Shown piece after piece: positions 1-9,089 of a stretch of 62,368 bases of DNA. The notes under the pieces are model-generated. The model made no database searches and was not told the DNA's origin. It was given only the letters and a program-made list of their open reading frames with translations. The stretch comes from an uncultured Eubacteriales bacterium (GTDB lineage: Bacteria; Bacillota; Clostridia; Christensenellales; Aristaeellaceae): positions 1-62,368 of the forward strand of contig CACWXY010000042.1 of the NCBI GenBank assembly GCA_902764915.1, read 5' to 3'. The translations under genes were made by a program, and so were the position numbers. Position 1 is the stretch's first letter, and every line of letters starts with the position of its first letter.

Positions 1-2
1 TT

Positions 3-92
3 CCGGATGATGAATACTTCTTTCTGAAGGTGATGGATGCATCACGCAGGCCTTACGTCAGGAATCCAAAATCCCACAAACTTTTGCATTGA
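3..92 (+). CDS. 3' end of an unidentified gene (partial)
   Basis: An open frame enters from the left edge and ends at TGA 90-92, giving 29 residues that finish in NPKSHKLLH. The peptide is charged and soluble-looking. Nothing in so short a tail allows a family assignment. The next gene is on the same strand about 110 bases on, behind its own promoter-like repeats, so the two are probably separate transcription units. Confidence 0.35.
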   Translation, partial: PDDEYFFLKVMDASRRPYVRNPKSHKLLH

Positions 93-111
93 ACCAAAAA
101 ACGTATGAACA

Positions 112-144
112 TTCAAGGTTTCTTCAAGGTTCCTCCTGTATAGT
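112..144 (+). promoter_or_regulatory. Tandem TTCAAGGTT repeats and -10 box
   Basis: TTCAAGGTT occurs at 112-120 and again at 123-131, an 11-base period. This is the geometry of binding sites for OmpR/PhoB-type response regulators in Firmicutes. A -10-like TATAGT (139-144, preceded by TG) follows, and the gene starts at 202. Activator control is inferred from the spacing only. Confidence 0.4.
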
Positions 145-516
145 AAAGATGTGCACAGAAAACAGTCCCGCCTTTGGCGGGCACACAAGGAGGAAATAAC
201 AATGAAGAAATATGTCATGATTCTTTGCCTGCTCGTGAGCATGCTGACACTGATGCTTGTCCCCTCATTGGCAGAGGAAGCAAATACGTCCACTTCTTCT
301 GTAATGCAGGAGCAGGGAAAAGAGATACGTGGCCCCATGGCAGACAGGAAAAACAGTCAGCAGGGCACCATGAATCAGAATCGGCCTAATGAAATGCCGC
401 GGCAGAGTGATAACGGTCAGAAACAGATGCCTTCTCAGAATATGCAGAGCGGAAAAGGCAAGGAAATGATGCCTCCGCAGATGGGCAAAGGCCAGATGCC
501 GCAGCAGGGCACCCAG

Positions 517-544
517 AACCAGAACGAGCAAACCAGAACGAGCA
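517..544 (+). repeat. 14-bp exact tandem duplication
   Basis: AACCAGAACGAGCA is present at 517-530 and again at 531-544 inside the Gln-rich coding region. Because 14 is not a multiple of three, it shifts the reading frame. Removing one copy joins two near-identical 14-codon repeats in frame. Confidence 0.9.
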
Positions 545-731
545 GGGCCAGATGCCGCAGCAGGGCACGCAGAACCAGAACGGACAGGGAAGAAACGCGC
601 AGAGGCAGAACAGACAGCCGCAAAAGTCTGCGCAGAACGGACAGGTGCCGATGCCTGAACAGGCTCCCGGCATGGATGCCCTTGTAAAGGATGGAACGAT
701 CTCGGAGGAGACGGCTCGCGCCATTGATGAA

Positions 732-829
732 TTCATGCAGTCGCAGACACCGCCTCAGGAGAATGAGCAGGGGAAAGATCTTCATGCAGTCGCAGACACC
801 GCCTCAGGAGAATGAGCAGGGGAAAGATC
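732..829 (+). repeat. 49-bp exact tandem duplication
   Basis: The 49 bases at 732-780 (beginning TTCATGCAGTCGCAG) recur without change at 781-829. The length changes the frame by one base and compensates for the upstream 14-bp duplication. Confidence 0.92.
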
Positions 830-1225
830 TGTTTGAAACGCTGCTGGAAAACGGTGTGATTACACAGGAAGAGTTTGACGCCATCAGCAGTAGCACACAG
901 CGTCAGTCATTCACAGGCTTCCCGCTGCCGGAAGGGGACATGCAGCCTGATTCCATTCAGGAGCTGGCCCGTGCGGGCAAGATCTCAGATGGAACGGCCA
1001 TGATCATTGATAACTTTCTTCGTGCCAATCCCGAACTGGAAAACAGTGAAGAAGGCACTGTAAACAAGGAAAAAGTGCTTGATTTTCTTCTTGAGAACAA
1101 GATGATTACGGCAGACGAGTATGCGGCACTGAAAGATTCGGCTTTTCTCTCCGACAAGACAGTGGTCGAGGAAACGGATGGAAACGCCTGATTCTCTGCA
1201 CTGCCTGTAAACGCTTATTGCCATC

Positions 1226-1267
1226 ATACAGAACAGCCCGGAGCAAACACTCCGGGCTGTTCTGTAT
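1226..1267. terminator. 18-bp perfect hairpin between convergent genes
   Basis: Bases 1226-1243 and 1250-1267 are perfect reverse complements around a 6-base loop, followed on the plus strand by a T-rich stretch. It sits between the convergent secreted-protein and MATE genes and could end both transcripts. Confidence 0.8.
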
Positions 1268-1273
1268 TCTTTT

Positions 1274-2653
1274 TCAGACGCGGTCGGGCATATGCTTCAT
1301 TTTCTGCAGAATACTCCGCATGATCAGTACTGCAAGCAGGAAAGCGAGAACATCCGAAACTGGCTGTGCAATTTCAAGCCCCACAATACCAAACATCCGG
1401 GGCAGGATCAGTGCAGCAGGGATGAGAAAGATTCCCTGGCGTGCGCTGGAAATAATGGTGGAGCGCACGCCATAGCCGATCGACTGAGTGAACATGTTGG
1501 ACATGACGTAGAATCCCCACAGAGGAAGCGTCAGCAGCTGATACCGGAGAGCCGCTGTGCCGATCATGACCACATGGGCATCCTCAGCGCGGAATAGACG
1601 GATAATGGACTGGGAGAACAGCAGTGCAATGGCGGCCAGCACCAGAAGAATGATGGTGGCCACTTTTCCACAGTAAAAATAGGCTTGACGGACACGGGAG
1701 TATTTACCGGCACCAAAGCAGAAGCTGCATACCGGCTGAAAGCCCTGACCGAATCCAATGACGGCGGAATTGATGAACATGACAAAGCGGTTTACGATGG
1801 AGATGGACGCAATGGCAGCATTGACAATAGCGGGATCTGTAGAAACCGTTCCGGCGACACGATTGAGAATAATCGTGGCGATGCTGGCAATCCCCTGACG
1901 CCCCAGTGAAGGCACACCGTTGTAGAAAATACGGCCATACATGGCAGGCGTTGGACGAAAATCGCGCAGACGAATGGCAATCGTATCCTTCCGCGTATTG
2001 CACATGATCAGAAGAATGGTAAAGCTGATGAACTGTGATATGGCTGTCGCCACGGCAGCGCCGGCCGTGCCCATATGAAGCGCAAAAATAAGGAGAGGAT
2101 CCAGCAGCATATTCAGTATGCCGCCTGTGGTGATCCCGACCATGGCATAGCTGGCCATTCCCTGAAAGCGCAGAAGATTGTTCATCACAAAGGAAGACAT
2201 CATGAAAGGCGCGGCATAGAAGATATAGTTCGCATACGCCATGGCATGAGGCGTGATTTCATCTGTTGCGCCAAGAAAGCGCACAATCCATTCCAGATTC
2301 AGATTACACAGAATCATCAGCACAGTTCCGGTAAAGAAAGCGGTGAAGAATGCCACAGACACGAAGCGTTTGGCTTCCTCTTCCCGTCCGGCACCGAGCG
2401 CCTGACTGAGATTGGTGCCGCTGCCCATGCCAATGGTAAAGGCCAGTGCTTGAATAATGGCCATGGCAGAAAACACAACGCCGACAGCACCGGATGCCTC
2501 TGTACTGATACGGCTCACAAAGTATGTGTCAGCCATATTGTAGATCGCAGTGACAAGCATGGAGATAATCGTAGGAATGGCCAGCTGCGGAATCACTTTC
2601 TGCAGCGGCGCTGTGAGCATCATGGTGGCACGGTTTTCTTTTGTGATGCGCAT
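1274..2653 (-). CDS. MATE family efflux transporter
   Basis: This 459-residue protein has the length and about 12 hydrophobic segments of MATE exporters, which expel organic cations or drugs in exchange for Na+ or H+. Its N-terminus (PQLAIPTIISMLVTAIYNM, then DTYFVSRI) is the usual MATE start region, and the same pattern recurs in the second half as expected for the two-bundle fold. The ATG follows AAAGGTGA. It is transcribed alone, converging on the hairpin at 1226-1267. Its substrate cannot be read from sequence. The window contains two more MATE genes, at 39.5 and 47.7 kb. Confidence 0.92.
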   Translation of the reverse strand: MRITKENRATMMLTAPLQKVIPQLAIPTIISMLVTAIYNMADTYFVSRISTEASGAVGVVFSAMAIIQALAFTIGMGSGTNLSQALGAGREEEAKRFVSVAFFTAFFTGTVLMILCNLNLEWIVRFLGATDEITPHAMAYANYIFYAAPFMMSSFVMNNLLRFQGMASYAMVGITTGGILNMLLDPLLIFALHMGTAGAAVATAISQFISFTILLIMCNTRKDTIAIRLRDFRPTPAMYGRIFYNGVPSLGRQGIASIATIILNRVAGTVSTDPAIVNAAIASISIVNRFVMFINSAVIGFGQGFQPVCSFCFGAGKYSRVRQAYFYCGKVATIILLVLAAIALLFSQSIIRLFRAEDAHVVMIGTAALRYQLLTLPLWGFYVMSNMFTQSIGYGVRSTIISSARQGIFLIPAALILPRMFGIVGLEIAQPVSDVLAFLLAVLIMRSILQKMKHMPDRV

Positions 2654-2749
2654 TGCGATATTTCACCTTTCTGTGAATACGGGAGAGAAAAAGTCCCCTG
2701 CTTGCTGCGGAGTAAGGGGGCATGCGTAATCTGACGCAAGTGCATGGTA

Positions 2750-3731
2750 TTACCACTGGGGGTGAATTTCATCCCGGAGATAGGTATTGTATATGTTTTC
2801 AACAGCCTGCATCTGATCGTCTGTAAGCGCGGGGAGTGAGGCGGCGCGTACATTTTCCAATACCTGTTCAGTGCGGCTGGCGCCGGGAATGACGACACTG
2901 ACCGCAGGATGCATAAGCACCCAGCGGATGGCAAGCGGTGCCAGTGCATCCGTCCCGAAAGCTTCTTTCAGGGCATCCACTGCCGTAAGTCCCAGTGCAT
3001 ACGGAACCCCGGAGAAGGTTTCCCCTTTGTCAAAAGCCGCTCCCTCACGGTTATAGGAGCGATGGTCACCGGGCGCAAAGACCGTGTCTGCGGCATAACG
3101 TCCTGTCAGAAGTCCGCTGGCCAGCGGAATGCGGGCAATGATTCCGATCTGTTTCTCCTGTGCCATGGGAAAAAGCGTATCCAATGGTTTCAGCCGGAAC
3201 ATATTAAAGATGACCTCCATGGCAACAATTCCATACTCCATGGCGGCAATGCCCTCGTCCACTTTTTCAATACTGACCCCATACGAAGCGATTTTCCCGG
3301 CTTTCTGCGCGTCGTCCAGTGCGGCGAACACGTCATCCCGGGCATACACCTGTGCCGGAGGACAATGGAGAAGCACCATGTCCAGCTTTTCAGTCTGCAG
3401 CCGATACAGGCTGTCGTCGATAAAAATGCAGGACATTTTCCCGGGTATAGCTTTCGGGCGTGTGCGGCTGGGTACGGCGGCCGATTTTGGTTGTGACGTA
3501 GAAAGCATCCGGATGTGCCTTCAGAAAACGGCCAATTGCCTTCTCACTCTCACCGCCATTATATACGTCGGCGGTATTCACAAATGTAATCCCCTGTTCT
3601 CAGGCTGCCGTCAGGATACGTTCCGCTTCCGCAGCATTGAATGCCGGGCCCCATGGGGTACCGAGCTGCCATGTTCCCAAGCCGATTTCACTGACCGCTT
3701 TTCCTGTGTGACCCAAGATACGGGTGCGCAT
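2750..3731 (-). pseudogene. Aldo/keto reductase, interrupted by TGA and a frameshift
   Basis: The gene starts at ATG 3731 behind AAGGAG with MRTRILGHTGKAVSEIGLGTW, a typical aldo/keto reductase N-terminus. It continues to DTAD-like NTADVYNGGESEK, LHCPP and the C-terminal NADP-binding stretch PGASRTEQVLENVRAA. Two lesions break it: an in-frame TGA at 3600-3602, just before EQGITFVNTADVY, and a one-base excess in an A5 run at 3422-3426 that shifts the frame after the TRENVLHF region. Four A's would restore it. Without the lesions the protein would be about 325 residues, normal for the family. The reductase substrate is unknown. The damaged SDR gene lies 12 bases upstream in the same orientation. 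Confidence 0.85.
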
Positions 3732-3743
3732 GCCAATGACTCC

Positions 3744-4496
3744 TTATCCGTGATAGGGACTGTCAAACTCGCGCTGTGCTTTTTCAACGGCTTCCTCCAG
3801 CGTCAGTCCGGTAAAGGCCTGCGCGGGAAGATAACGCCCGGATTTACCGTCATTGACAAAGACGCCTGTGACAATGCCGGGCAAAGCACTTTCCGGTGCG
3901 CATGGTGCATGCGGACCGCCAAGGTCCGTGCGGCACCAGCCGGGATCGGTGAGGTTAAGAAGGACATCGGTGCCCTCCAGTGTATGGCCCAGTTCAATGG
4001 TTACCTTGTCAAGTGCTGCCTTGCTGGCAGAATAGCCTGCCTGGTGCGGGTCGAGAGCGATCCCGCTGGTCGTGTTCAGAATACGTTCATGCCCTCGGGC
4101 CAGCATGCCTGGCAGAAAGTGATATATCAGCATCATCGGTGCAATGGTATTGACGGCAAATGAGGTCAGATAGTCTTCCTTGGGGGTTTCCAAGGGGTTC
4201 TGACGATAGGTGACCTGGAGACCGGCGTTGTTGAGAAGAATATCCACGTCCACATGGAGCGCATCGATTTCATGGAGCATGTCTTCCACGCAGGCAGGGT
4301 CGGAAAGCTCACAGGCAACGGCATGCGCGGATACACCCATGCGCCGGACTTCTTCCAGAATCCCCTGTGTATGAGACAGATCCCGGCTGTGCAGTATCAG
4401 GTTACAGCCCTGCCGGGCCATGAATAAAGCGGTAAGGCGTCCGATTCCCCGGGCGGCGCCGGTAATCAGCGCTCATTTTCCTTTGACATCATACAT
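3744..4496 (-). pseudogene. Short-chain dehydrogenase/reductase with early in-frame TGA
   Basis: ATG 4496 is preceded by GGAGG and begins MYDVKGK, then TGA at 4473-4475, then ALITGAARGIGRLTALF. The stop sits where many SDR proteins carry Trp (KGKWALITG), so one G-to-A change would explain it. The remaining 223 residues are intact: the TGxxxGxG dinucleotide motif, NNAG near residue 90 and the catalytic YSASK. Downstream restarts would lose the first beta strand of the Rossmann fold, so function is doubtful. It appears to form a unit with the damaged aldo/keto reductase. TGA is a normal stop in neighbouring genes, which argues against recoding. Confidence 0.85.
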
Positions 4497-4509
4497 GAAG
4501 GCAGCCTCC

Positions 4510-6309
4510 TTACGCAATCTGTTCCTTTACCTGGGCAGTATAGAGCTGATAATACAGTCCTTTCCTGTGCATGAGCTCATCGTGGCTTCCCTGTTCAAGA
4601 ATTCCCTTATTTCCGATATACAGGATACGGTCACAGTTTTTGATCGTGGAAAGACGGTGGGCGACAATGAAACTGGTGCGTCCCCGAAGCATTTCCTGAA
4701 TCCCTTCCTGAAGCAGACGCTCTGTCTGGGTGTCAATGGAAGAGGTGGCTTCATCCAGGATCAGTATGGCGGGATCAGCGACCACGGTACGCGCGAAGGC
4801 AATCAGCTGCTTTTCGCCCTGGCTGAGATTGCTGCCGCGCTCCTTCATTTCTGTCATATACCCATTGGGCATCTGGCGGATCAGTTCATCTGCATGCACA
4901 AGCTTTGCCGCCTGCATGACTTCCGCATCCGTAGCGTCCAGTTTTCCGTAACGGATATTATCCATGATCGTTCCGGAGAAGATGAACGAGTCCTGCATCA
5001 TGATTCCCAGCTGTGTGCGCAGACTCTTCAGGGTAGCCTTCGAGATATCGACGGCCTTTCCATCCCTGGTGTGCAGATAGATATGCCCGCCGTTGACATT
5101 ATAGAATCGGCAGAGAAGGTTGATTATCGTGCTTTTTCCGGCACCGGTAGGCCCGACCAGGGCAATGCTTTCGCCGGCCCTGACATGCAGGTCCATGTTT
5201 TCCAGCACATGAATCCCTTCCTCATAGCCGAAGGTGACATTTTCAAAGTCCACTTCGCCGGACAGGTCTGTGAGCGTCTGTGCATCCGGTGCGTCTTCGA
5301 TGACCACAGGCTCATCCATGGTTTCAAAGATACGCTCCAGGTAGGCAATGTTATTGACAAACGAGTTGTAGATATTTGCCAGATTGGTAATCGGCTGCCA
5401 GAAGCGGCTGACATACTGTCCCATGGCCAGGATCACGCCGAAGGAAACCATTTCTCCGCCGCCCATCCAGTAGACACCGGCGATATAGAGAAAGGTCGTA
5501 ACCAGCTGGGTCATAGTTTCACTGGTCAGCCATACGGTATTGCTGACATAGACAGCACGCAGCCAGGCCTGCCGGCACGCGGCAGCCAGACGTTTCATAA
5601 TGGAAATATTGACTTCTTCCCTGTCAAACAGCTGGGAAACACGTACACCATCAATGGACTCAGCCAGGTATGCATTATAATTGCTGTTTTTATTGGACTG
5701 CTGCTGCCATGCGCGGCGCTGACGCGGCTTGATAAGAATAATGACGCCGATAAACAGGGGAAGACCGGAGACGACAATCAGAGCAAGGCGCACGTTGGTG
5801 GAGAACATGAAGAAGACAATGAAGATAATGTTCATGATCTCCAGGATCATATTGATAATGCCGTTGGAGAGTATGTCGGAAACGGAGTTGACATAATTGA
5901 TCACGCGCACCAGGATCTTGCCAGCCGGACGGCTGTCATAGTAGCTGAAGGGCAGTGCCTGCAGATGCGCGAACAGGTCCGTGCGGATATCATAGATGAT
6001 ATTCTGGCTCACGTGGGCCATTATACGGGAACGGATGGTGGTAAAGAGAATGCTGAGAAGCACAAGGCCTACAAAGAAGACAGCCATTCGGCCGATTCCC
6101 GCAGTATCCCCGCTGGGCACGGCGACATCCAGTACCCACTGTGTGATCTTTGGAATGTAGAGCGTGGCCACACTGGCAAAAGCGGAAAGCAGCAGTGCGA
6201 GAATCATCTTGCCCTTATGCCGGGCGATATATTTGCCGGCACGCTTCATATGCTTCCATTGGAACGGTGTTTCCAGTTTTTCATCCACGTCGAACTTATT
6301 CCGTGCCAT
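4510..6309 (-). CDS. ABC exporter half-transporter, subunit with altered signature
   Basis: A 599-residue fused permease-ATPase: six N-terminal membrane segments (about residues 30-330), then the nucleotide-binding domain with Walker A GPTGAGKST, signature LSQGE instead of LSGGQ, Walker B ILILDEATSSID and the switch His in VAHRLST. It starts two bases after the next ABC gene ends, so the two products almost certainly form a heterodimer of the LmrCD/BmrCD/TM287-288 type, exporting lipids or drugs. The changed signature here pairs with the changed Walker B of the partner, giving one degenerate and one canonical ATP site. Substrate unknown. Confidence 0.92.
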   Translation of the reverse strand: MARNKFDVDEKLETPFQWKHMKRAGKYIARHKGKMILALLLSAFASVATLYIPKITQWVLDVAVPSGDTAGIGRMAVFFVGLVLLSILFTTIRSRIMAHVSQNIIYDIRTDLFAHLQALPFSYYDSRPAGKILVRVINYVNSVSDILSNGIINMILEIMNIIFIVFFMFSTNVRLALIVVSGLPLFIGVIILIKPRQRRAWQQQSNKNSNYNAYLAESIDGVRVSQLFDREEVNISIMKRLAAACRQAWLRAVYVSNTVWLTSETMTQLVTTFLYIAGVYWMGGGEMVSFGVILAMGQYVSRFWQPITNLANIYNSFVNNIAYLERIFETMDEPVVIEDAPDAQTLTDLSGEVDFENVTFGYEEGIHVLENMDLHVRAGESIALVGPTGAGKSTIINLLCRFYNVNGGHIYLHTRDGKAVDISKATLKSLRTQLGIMMQDSFIFSGTIMDNIRYGKLDATDAEVMQAAKLVHADELIRQMPNGYMTEMKERGSNLSQGEKQLIAFARTVVADPAILILDEATSSIDTQTERLLQEGIQEMLRGRTSFIVAHRLSTIKNCDRILYIGNKGILEQGSHDELMHRKGLYYQLYTAQVKEQIA

Positions 6310-6311
6310 CC

Positions 6312-8054
6312 TTATACCGCCTCCTTCTCAGACAGACCGTACTGGAGCATATAGGTCTGGTAGTAATATCCTTTCAGGGCTAGTAGCTCCTCGTGCGTGC
6401 CGTGCTCGGCGATACAGCCGTCGCGCAGCACCAGAATCTGATCGGCATCACGCATGGAGGAAATGCGCTGAGCGATAATAAACTTGGTGCAGGGGAAGGG
6501 AAGGTGACGCAGTTCATGCTGGATATACTGCTCGGTTTCACTGTCCACAGCCGAGGTCGTGTCGTCCATGACAAGAATACTGGGACGGATGGCCAGTGCG
6601 CGCGCCAGCGCAATACGCTGACGCTGACCGCCGGACAGACCGACGCCGCGTTCGCCGATGATCGTATCATACCCCTCCGTCAGGTGTGCGATGAACTCAT
6701 CGGCATCGGCGCGTGTGGCAAAGTCCTTGACCTCATTGAGCGTCAGGTCCTGATCTCCGAAGGCAATATTTCCCTCCACAGTATCGGAAAAGAGGAAGAC
6801 CTCCTGCGTGGCGGCGCCGATGCCTCCGCGCAGTTCCTTCAGCTTCCACTGGCGTACATCACAGTCGTCAATGAGTATGCTGCCGTCGGTGACATCATAG
6901 AATCGGGCCATCAGATGAATCAGACTGGTCTTGCCGCTTCCTGTGGGCCCCATGACCGCAATGGTCTGTCCGGGCATAGCAGTAAAGGAAACATGCGAGA
7001 GAATCCGGTGCGTGTCGATCTGGAAGGATACATCCCGGAACTCGATTTTCCCCTGCATGGAAGGATGCGGCAGTGCATCTGGGCGGTCCACAATGGAGGG
7101 CTTGGACATGGCCAGTTCCATAACCTTAGCCGCAGAAGTGGAAAAGCGCTGCAGGTCATTGAGCAGGTTGCCCAGCTCACGCATGGGCTGGGAGAGTGCC
7201 CAGCTGAGTCCCGTGAAAATGGAGAGCTCACCGGGGGTCAGTTCTCCCTGTATGATAAACAGCCCGCCTACGAAGACAGTAAGAAGCATCATGCCATTGG
7301 CCAGCATTTCGATGAAAGGAAAGAATGAAAGCCAGAGCTTGTTTATGCGCAGATTACTGTCACGATAGGCCTGATTCTTTGCATCAAAGCGTTCCTTTTC
7401 ATAGTCTTCTCTGGCAAAAGCCCGTACCACACGGTTGCCGGCAATATTCTCCTGGGCGGCCGTATTCATCTCGCTGAGCTTTTCACGCATGGTGACAAAA
7501 CGGGGACGCACATGCGCCGAGAACAGCTTGGTAATGATCAGAAGCACCGGTGTTACCGCCACCAGGAGCCCGGCCATTTTCCAGTTGACCAGAAATAGAT
7601 AGACGCAGGCAAACAGGAACGTGCATGCCGCATCGATGATGCGGTAATCGATATAGCTCAGGAAATGCCGGCACCAGTCCAGATCAGCAGACATGCGTGT
7701 CATCAGATCTCCCGTGCGGTGCCGGTCAAAGAAGCGGGAATCGTTGTACTCCAGCTTTTCAAACAGTTCAACGCGTAGGTTATAGATGACATGCTGAGAG
7801 TCTTTTTCCAGAAGAATCACCATAAGATACCGCAGTCCTTCACGGCCGAGCTTGACAATCAGCATGATTGCCAGTATGCCCAAAAGGGGATCCGGATTGC
7901 GGGCGACAATGACATCGTCGATCAGGCGCTGCGACAGGGCCGGGTTTACCAGCAGAAGTAGACCGGTAAACACGGAAATGCACAGAGCAATGATATGCCG
8001 TATATGGCATGTTCTGTCCATGTGGTTCCATAGCCATTGAATTTGCTGCTTCAT
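6312..8054 (-). CDS. ABC exporter half-transporter, subunit with Walker B Glu-to-Asp
   Basis: A 580-residue fused permease-ATPase, first gene of the exporter pair, starting at ATG 8054 behind GGGAAGG. Six membrane segments precede the ATPase with Walker A GPTGSGKTS, a canonical LSGGQRQR signature and Walker B ILVMDDTTSAVD, where the catalytic Glu is Asp. In heterodimeric exporters this substitution marks the subunit contributing the Walker motifs of the degenerate site. It is divergent from an AraC-type regulator over a 157-base promoter region, so that regulator is the likely controller. Export of an antimicrobial or lipid is a family-level inference only. Confidence 0.92.
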   Translation of the reverse strand: MKQQIQWLWNHMDRTCHIRHIIALCISVFTGLLLLVNPALSQRLIDDVIVARNPDPLLGILAIMLIVKLGREGLRYLMVILLEKDSQHVIYNLRVELFEKLEYNDSRFFDRHRTGDLMTRMSADLDWCRHFLSYIDYRIIDAACTFLFACVYLFLVNWKMAGLLVAVTPVLLIITKLFSAHVRPRFVTMREKLSEMNTAAQENIAGNRVVRAFAREDYEKERFDAKNQAYRDSNLRINKLWLSFFPFIEMLANGMMLLTVFVGGLFIIQGELTPGELSIFTGLSWALSQPMRELGNLLNDLQRFSTSAAKVMELAMSKPSIVDRPDALPHPSMQGKIEFRDVSFQIDTHRILSHVSFTAMPGQTIAVMGPTGSGKTSLIHLMARFYDVTDGSILIDDCDVRQWKLKELRGGIGAATQEVFLFSDTVEGNIAFGDQDLTLNEVKDFATRADADEFIAHLTEGYDTIIGERGVGLSGGQRQRIALARALAIRPSILVMDDTTSAVDSETEQYIQHELRHLPFPCTKFIIAQRISSMRDADQILVLRDGCIAEHGTHEELLALKGYYYQTYMLQYGLSEKEAV

Positions 8055-8141
8055 ACAATGCCTTCCCTCTAACAGACAATCGGGTTGGAAAAGAATTCAT
8101 GGGGTCGGAGAAAACCTCGCATACTGTACGTTGTTTTTTCT

Positions 8142-8179
8142 TTGATTTCTAGAAAAAAGCTGATACAATTTCTGAGAAA
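8142..8179 (+). promoter_or_regulatory. Promoter of the AraC gene with two palindromes
   Basis: TTGATT (8142-8147) and TACAAT (8164-8169) are spaced by 16 bases. Two small palindromes, TTTCTAGAAA (8146-8155) and TTTCTGAGAAA (8169-8179), bracket the -10 region and may be operator half-sites. This lies in the divergent region shared with the ABC exporter genes. Confidence 0.5.
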
Positions 8180-8211
8180 TACTGTTTTTCCAACACAACG
8201 GAGGAAAGAAA

Positions 8212-9066
8212 ATGAAAGAGGGAAAGGCGAATACCACAGAAGAGATTGGTGATATGCTGTATGTGGAATCGGTGGAACGAGATGCCGGTTATGTCATGAA
8301 AGGCCATCACTGCCATCGGTTTTTTGAAGTTTTCTGTGTGGAAAGCGGTGCCTGCCGGCTTCTGATCAACGAGGAGATCTTTGACCTGAAAGAGGGGGAG
8401 ATCATGCTCATTCCACCGATGTTTCTGCATTATACGCGCTATTTTTTCGGTGCCTGCCGCCGCAGTGTAGTTTTCTTTGCGGCGGAGGATCTGGAACGAA
8501 AAACCATTGATGAAATGCCAGACGGCATTGAGTTTTTCAGGGAACCAAGACTGGTGCGGCTGACGGGGGAAGAAAAGGAACAGGTCTTTCGCTGGCTGGC
8601 GGAAATGCTCCGGGAAGAGCATCGGCGGGACCGGCATTCCCGGACCATCAAGCATCTGTGCCTGCAGGCTTTTCTTCTCAATTGCGCCCGTGCAACCGGC
8701 GTACAGGAGGAGCATACGGAATTCCTGCGCTCGCGAAATCCGCATGTTGTGAAGGCCGCGCGCTTTATTGCTGCGCACTTTGCGGAGAATATTGCGGCCC
8801 GCGACATTGCCGCCGCCTCCGGACTGAGCACCAATTATCTGTCCCGCCTTTTTCGGGAGCGGACCGGCATCGGGCCACATGAATATCTCGTGTTCATACG
8901 CCTGCAGCATGCGGCGCAGGAACTGGTATCCACCAATGACTCCATCACGGAGATTGCGTTCCGGTGCGGTTTTTCCGACAGCAATTATTTCAAGGATGCA
9001 TTTAAGAATCGTTTTGGCACAGGTCCCCGGGCTTATCGGAAACAGCATGAAAAGACGTCCGTATGA
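8212..9066 (+). CDS. AraC-family transcriptional regulator
   Basis: A 284-residue regulator with an N-terminal cupin-like sensor (HHCHRFFEVFCVESG near residue 30, where a small ligand would bind) and a C-terminal double helix-turn-helix: AARDIAAASGLSTNYLSRLF, then SITEIAFRCGFSDSNYFKDA. The ATG follows CGGAGGAAAGAAA. Divergent placement from the ABC exporter pair suggests it controls those genes, perhaps in response to a carbohydrate or a toxic compound; the ligand is unknown. Its stop codon lies inside a terminator hairpin, so the transcript probably ends there. Confidence 0.93.
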   Translation: MKEGKANTTEEIGDMLYVESVERDAGYVMKGHHCHRFFEVFCVESGACRLLINEEIFDLKEGEIMLIPPMFLHYTRYFFGACRRSVVFFAAEDLERKTIDEMPDGIEFFREPRLVRLTGEEKEQVFRWLAEMLREEHRRDRHSRTIKHLCLQAFLLNCARATGVQEEHTEFLRSRNPHVVKAARFIAAHFAENIAARDIAAASGLSTNYLSRLFRERTGIGPHEYLVFIRLQHAAQELVSTNDSITEIAFRCGFSDSNYFKDAFKNRFGTGPRAYRKQHEKTSV

Positions 9067-9082
9067 CGGACGTCTTTTCATG
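9046..9082. terminator. Hairpin spanning the AraC gene stop codon
   Basis: Bases 9046-9061 and 9067-9082 are perfect reverse complements (16 bp) with the TGA stop in the loop. T-runs lie within the arms, so it may work in both directions for the convergent genes. Confidence 0.75.
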
Positions 9083-9089
9083 TGCGGAC

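Larger units (their letters stand above)
202..1191 (+). pseudogene. Gln/Met-rich secreted protein broken by two out-of-frame tandem duplications
   Basis: The ATG at 202 follows AAGGAGGAAATAAC. The product begins with a signal peptide (about 22 residues, ending PSLAEE), then a long low-complexity part rich in Gln, Asn, Met and Pro with 14-residue repeats (GQMPQQGTQNQNEQ type). The C-terminal half has four short helical modules of the form LLENGVITQEEF, resembling SHOCT-type repeats. A 14-base exact duplication (517-544) shifts the frame, so translation now ends at TGA 685-687. A 49-base exact duplication (732-829) shifts it again. Together they add 63 bases, so the original C-terminal frame to TAA-free stop 1191 is restored. 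Removing both gives a continuous protein of about 308 residues. Function is unknown; extracytoplasmic location is inferred from the signal peptide. Confidence 0.75.

Noticed and set aside
3600..4475. TGA read as Trp or selenocysteine
   Set aside because: TGA ends many normal genes nearby, no SECIS-like hairpin follows the stops, and the reductase position is not a known redox residue. Pseudogenes are simpler.
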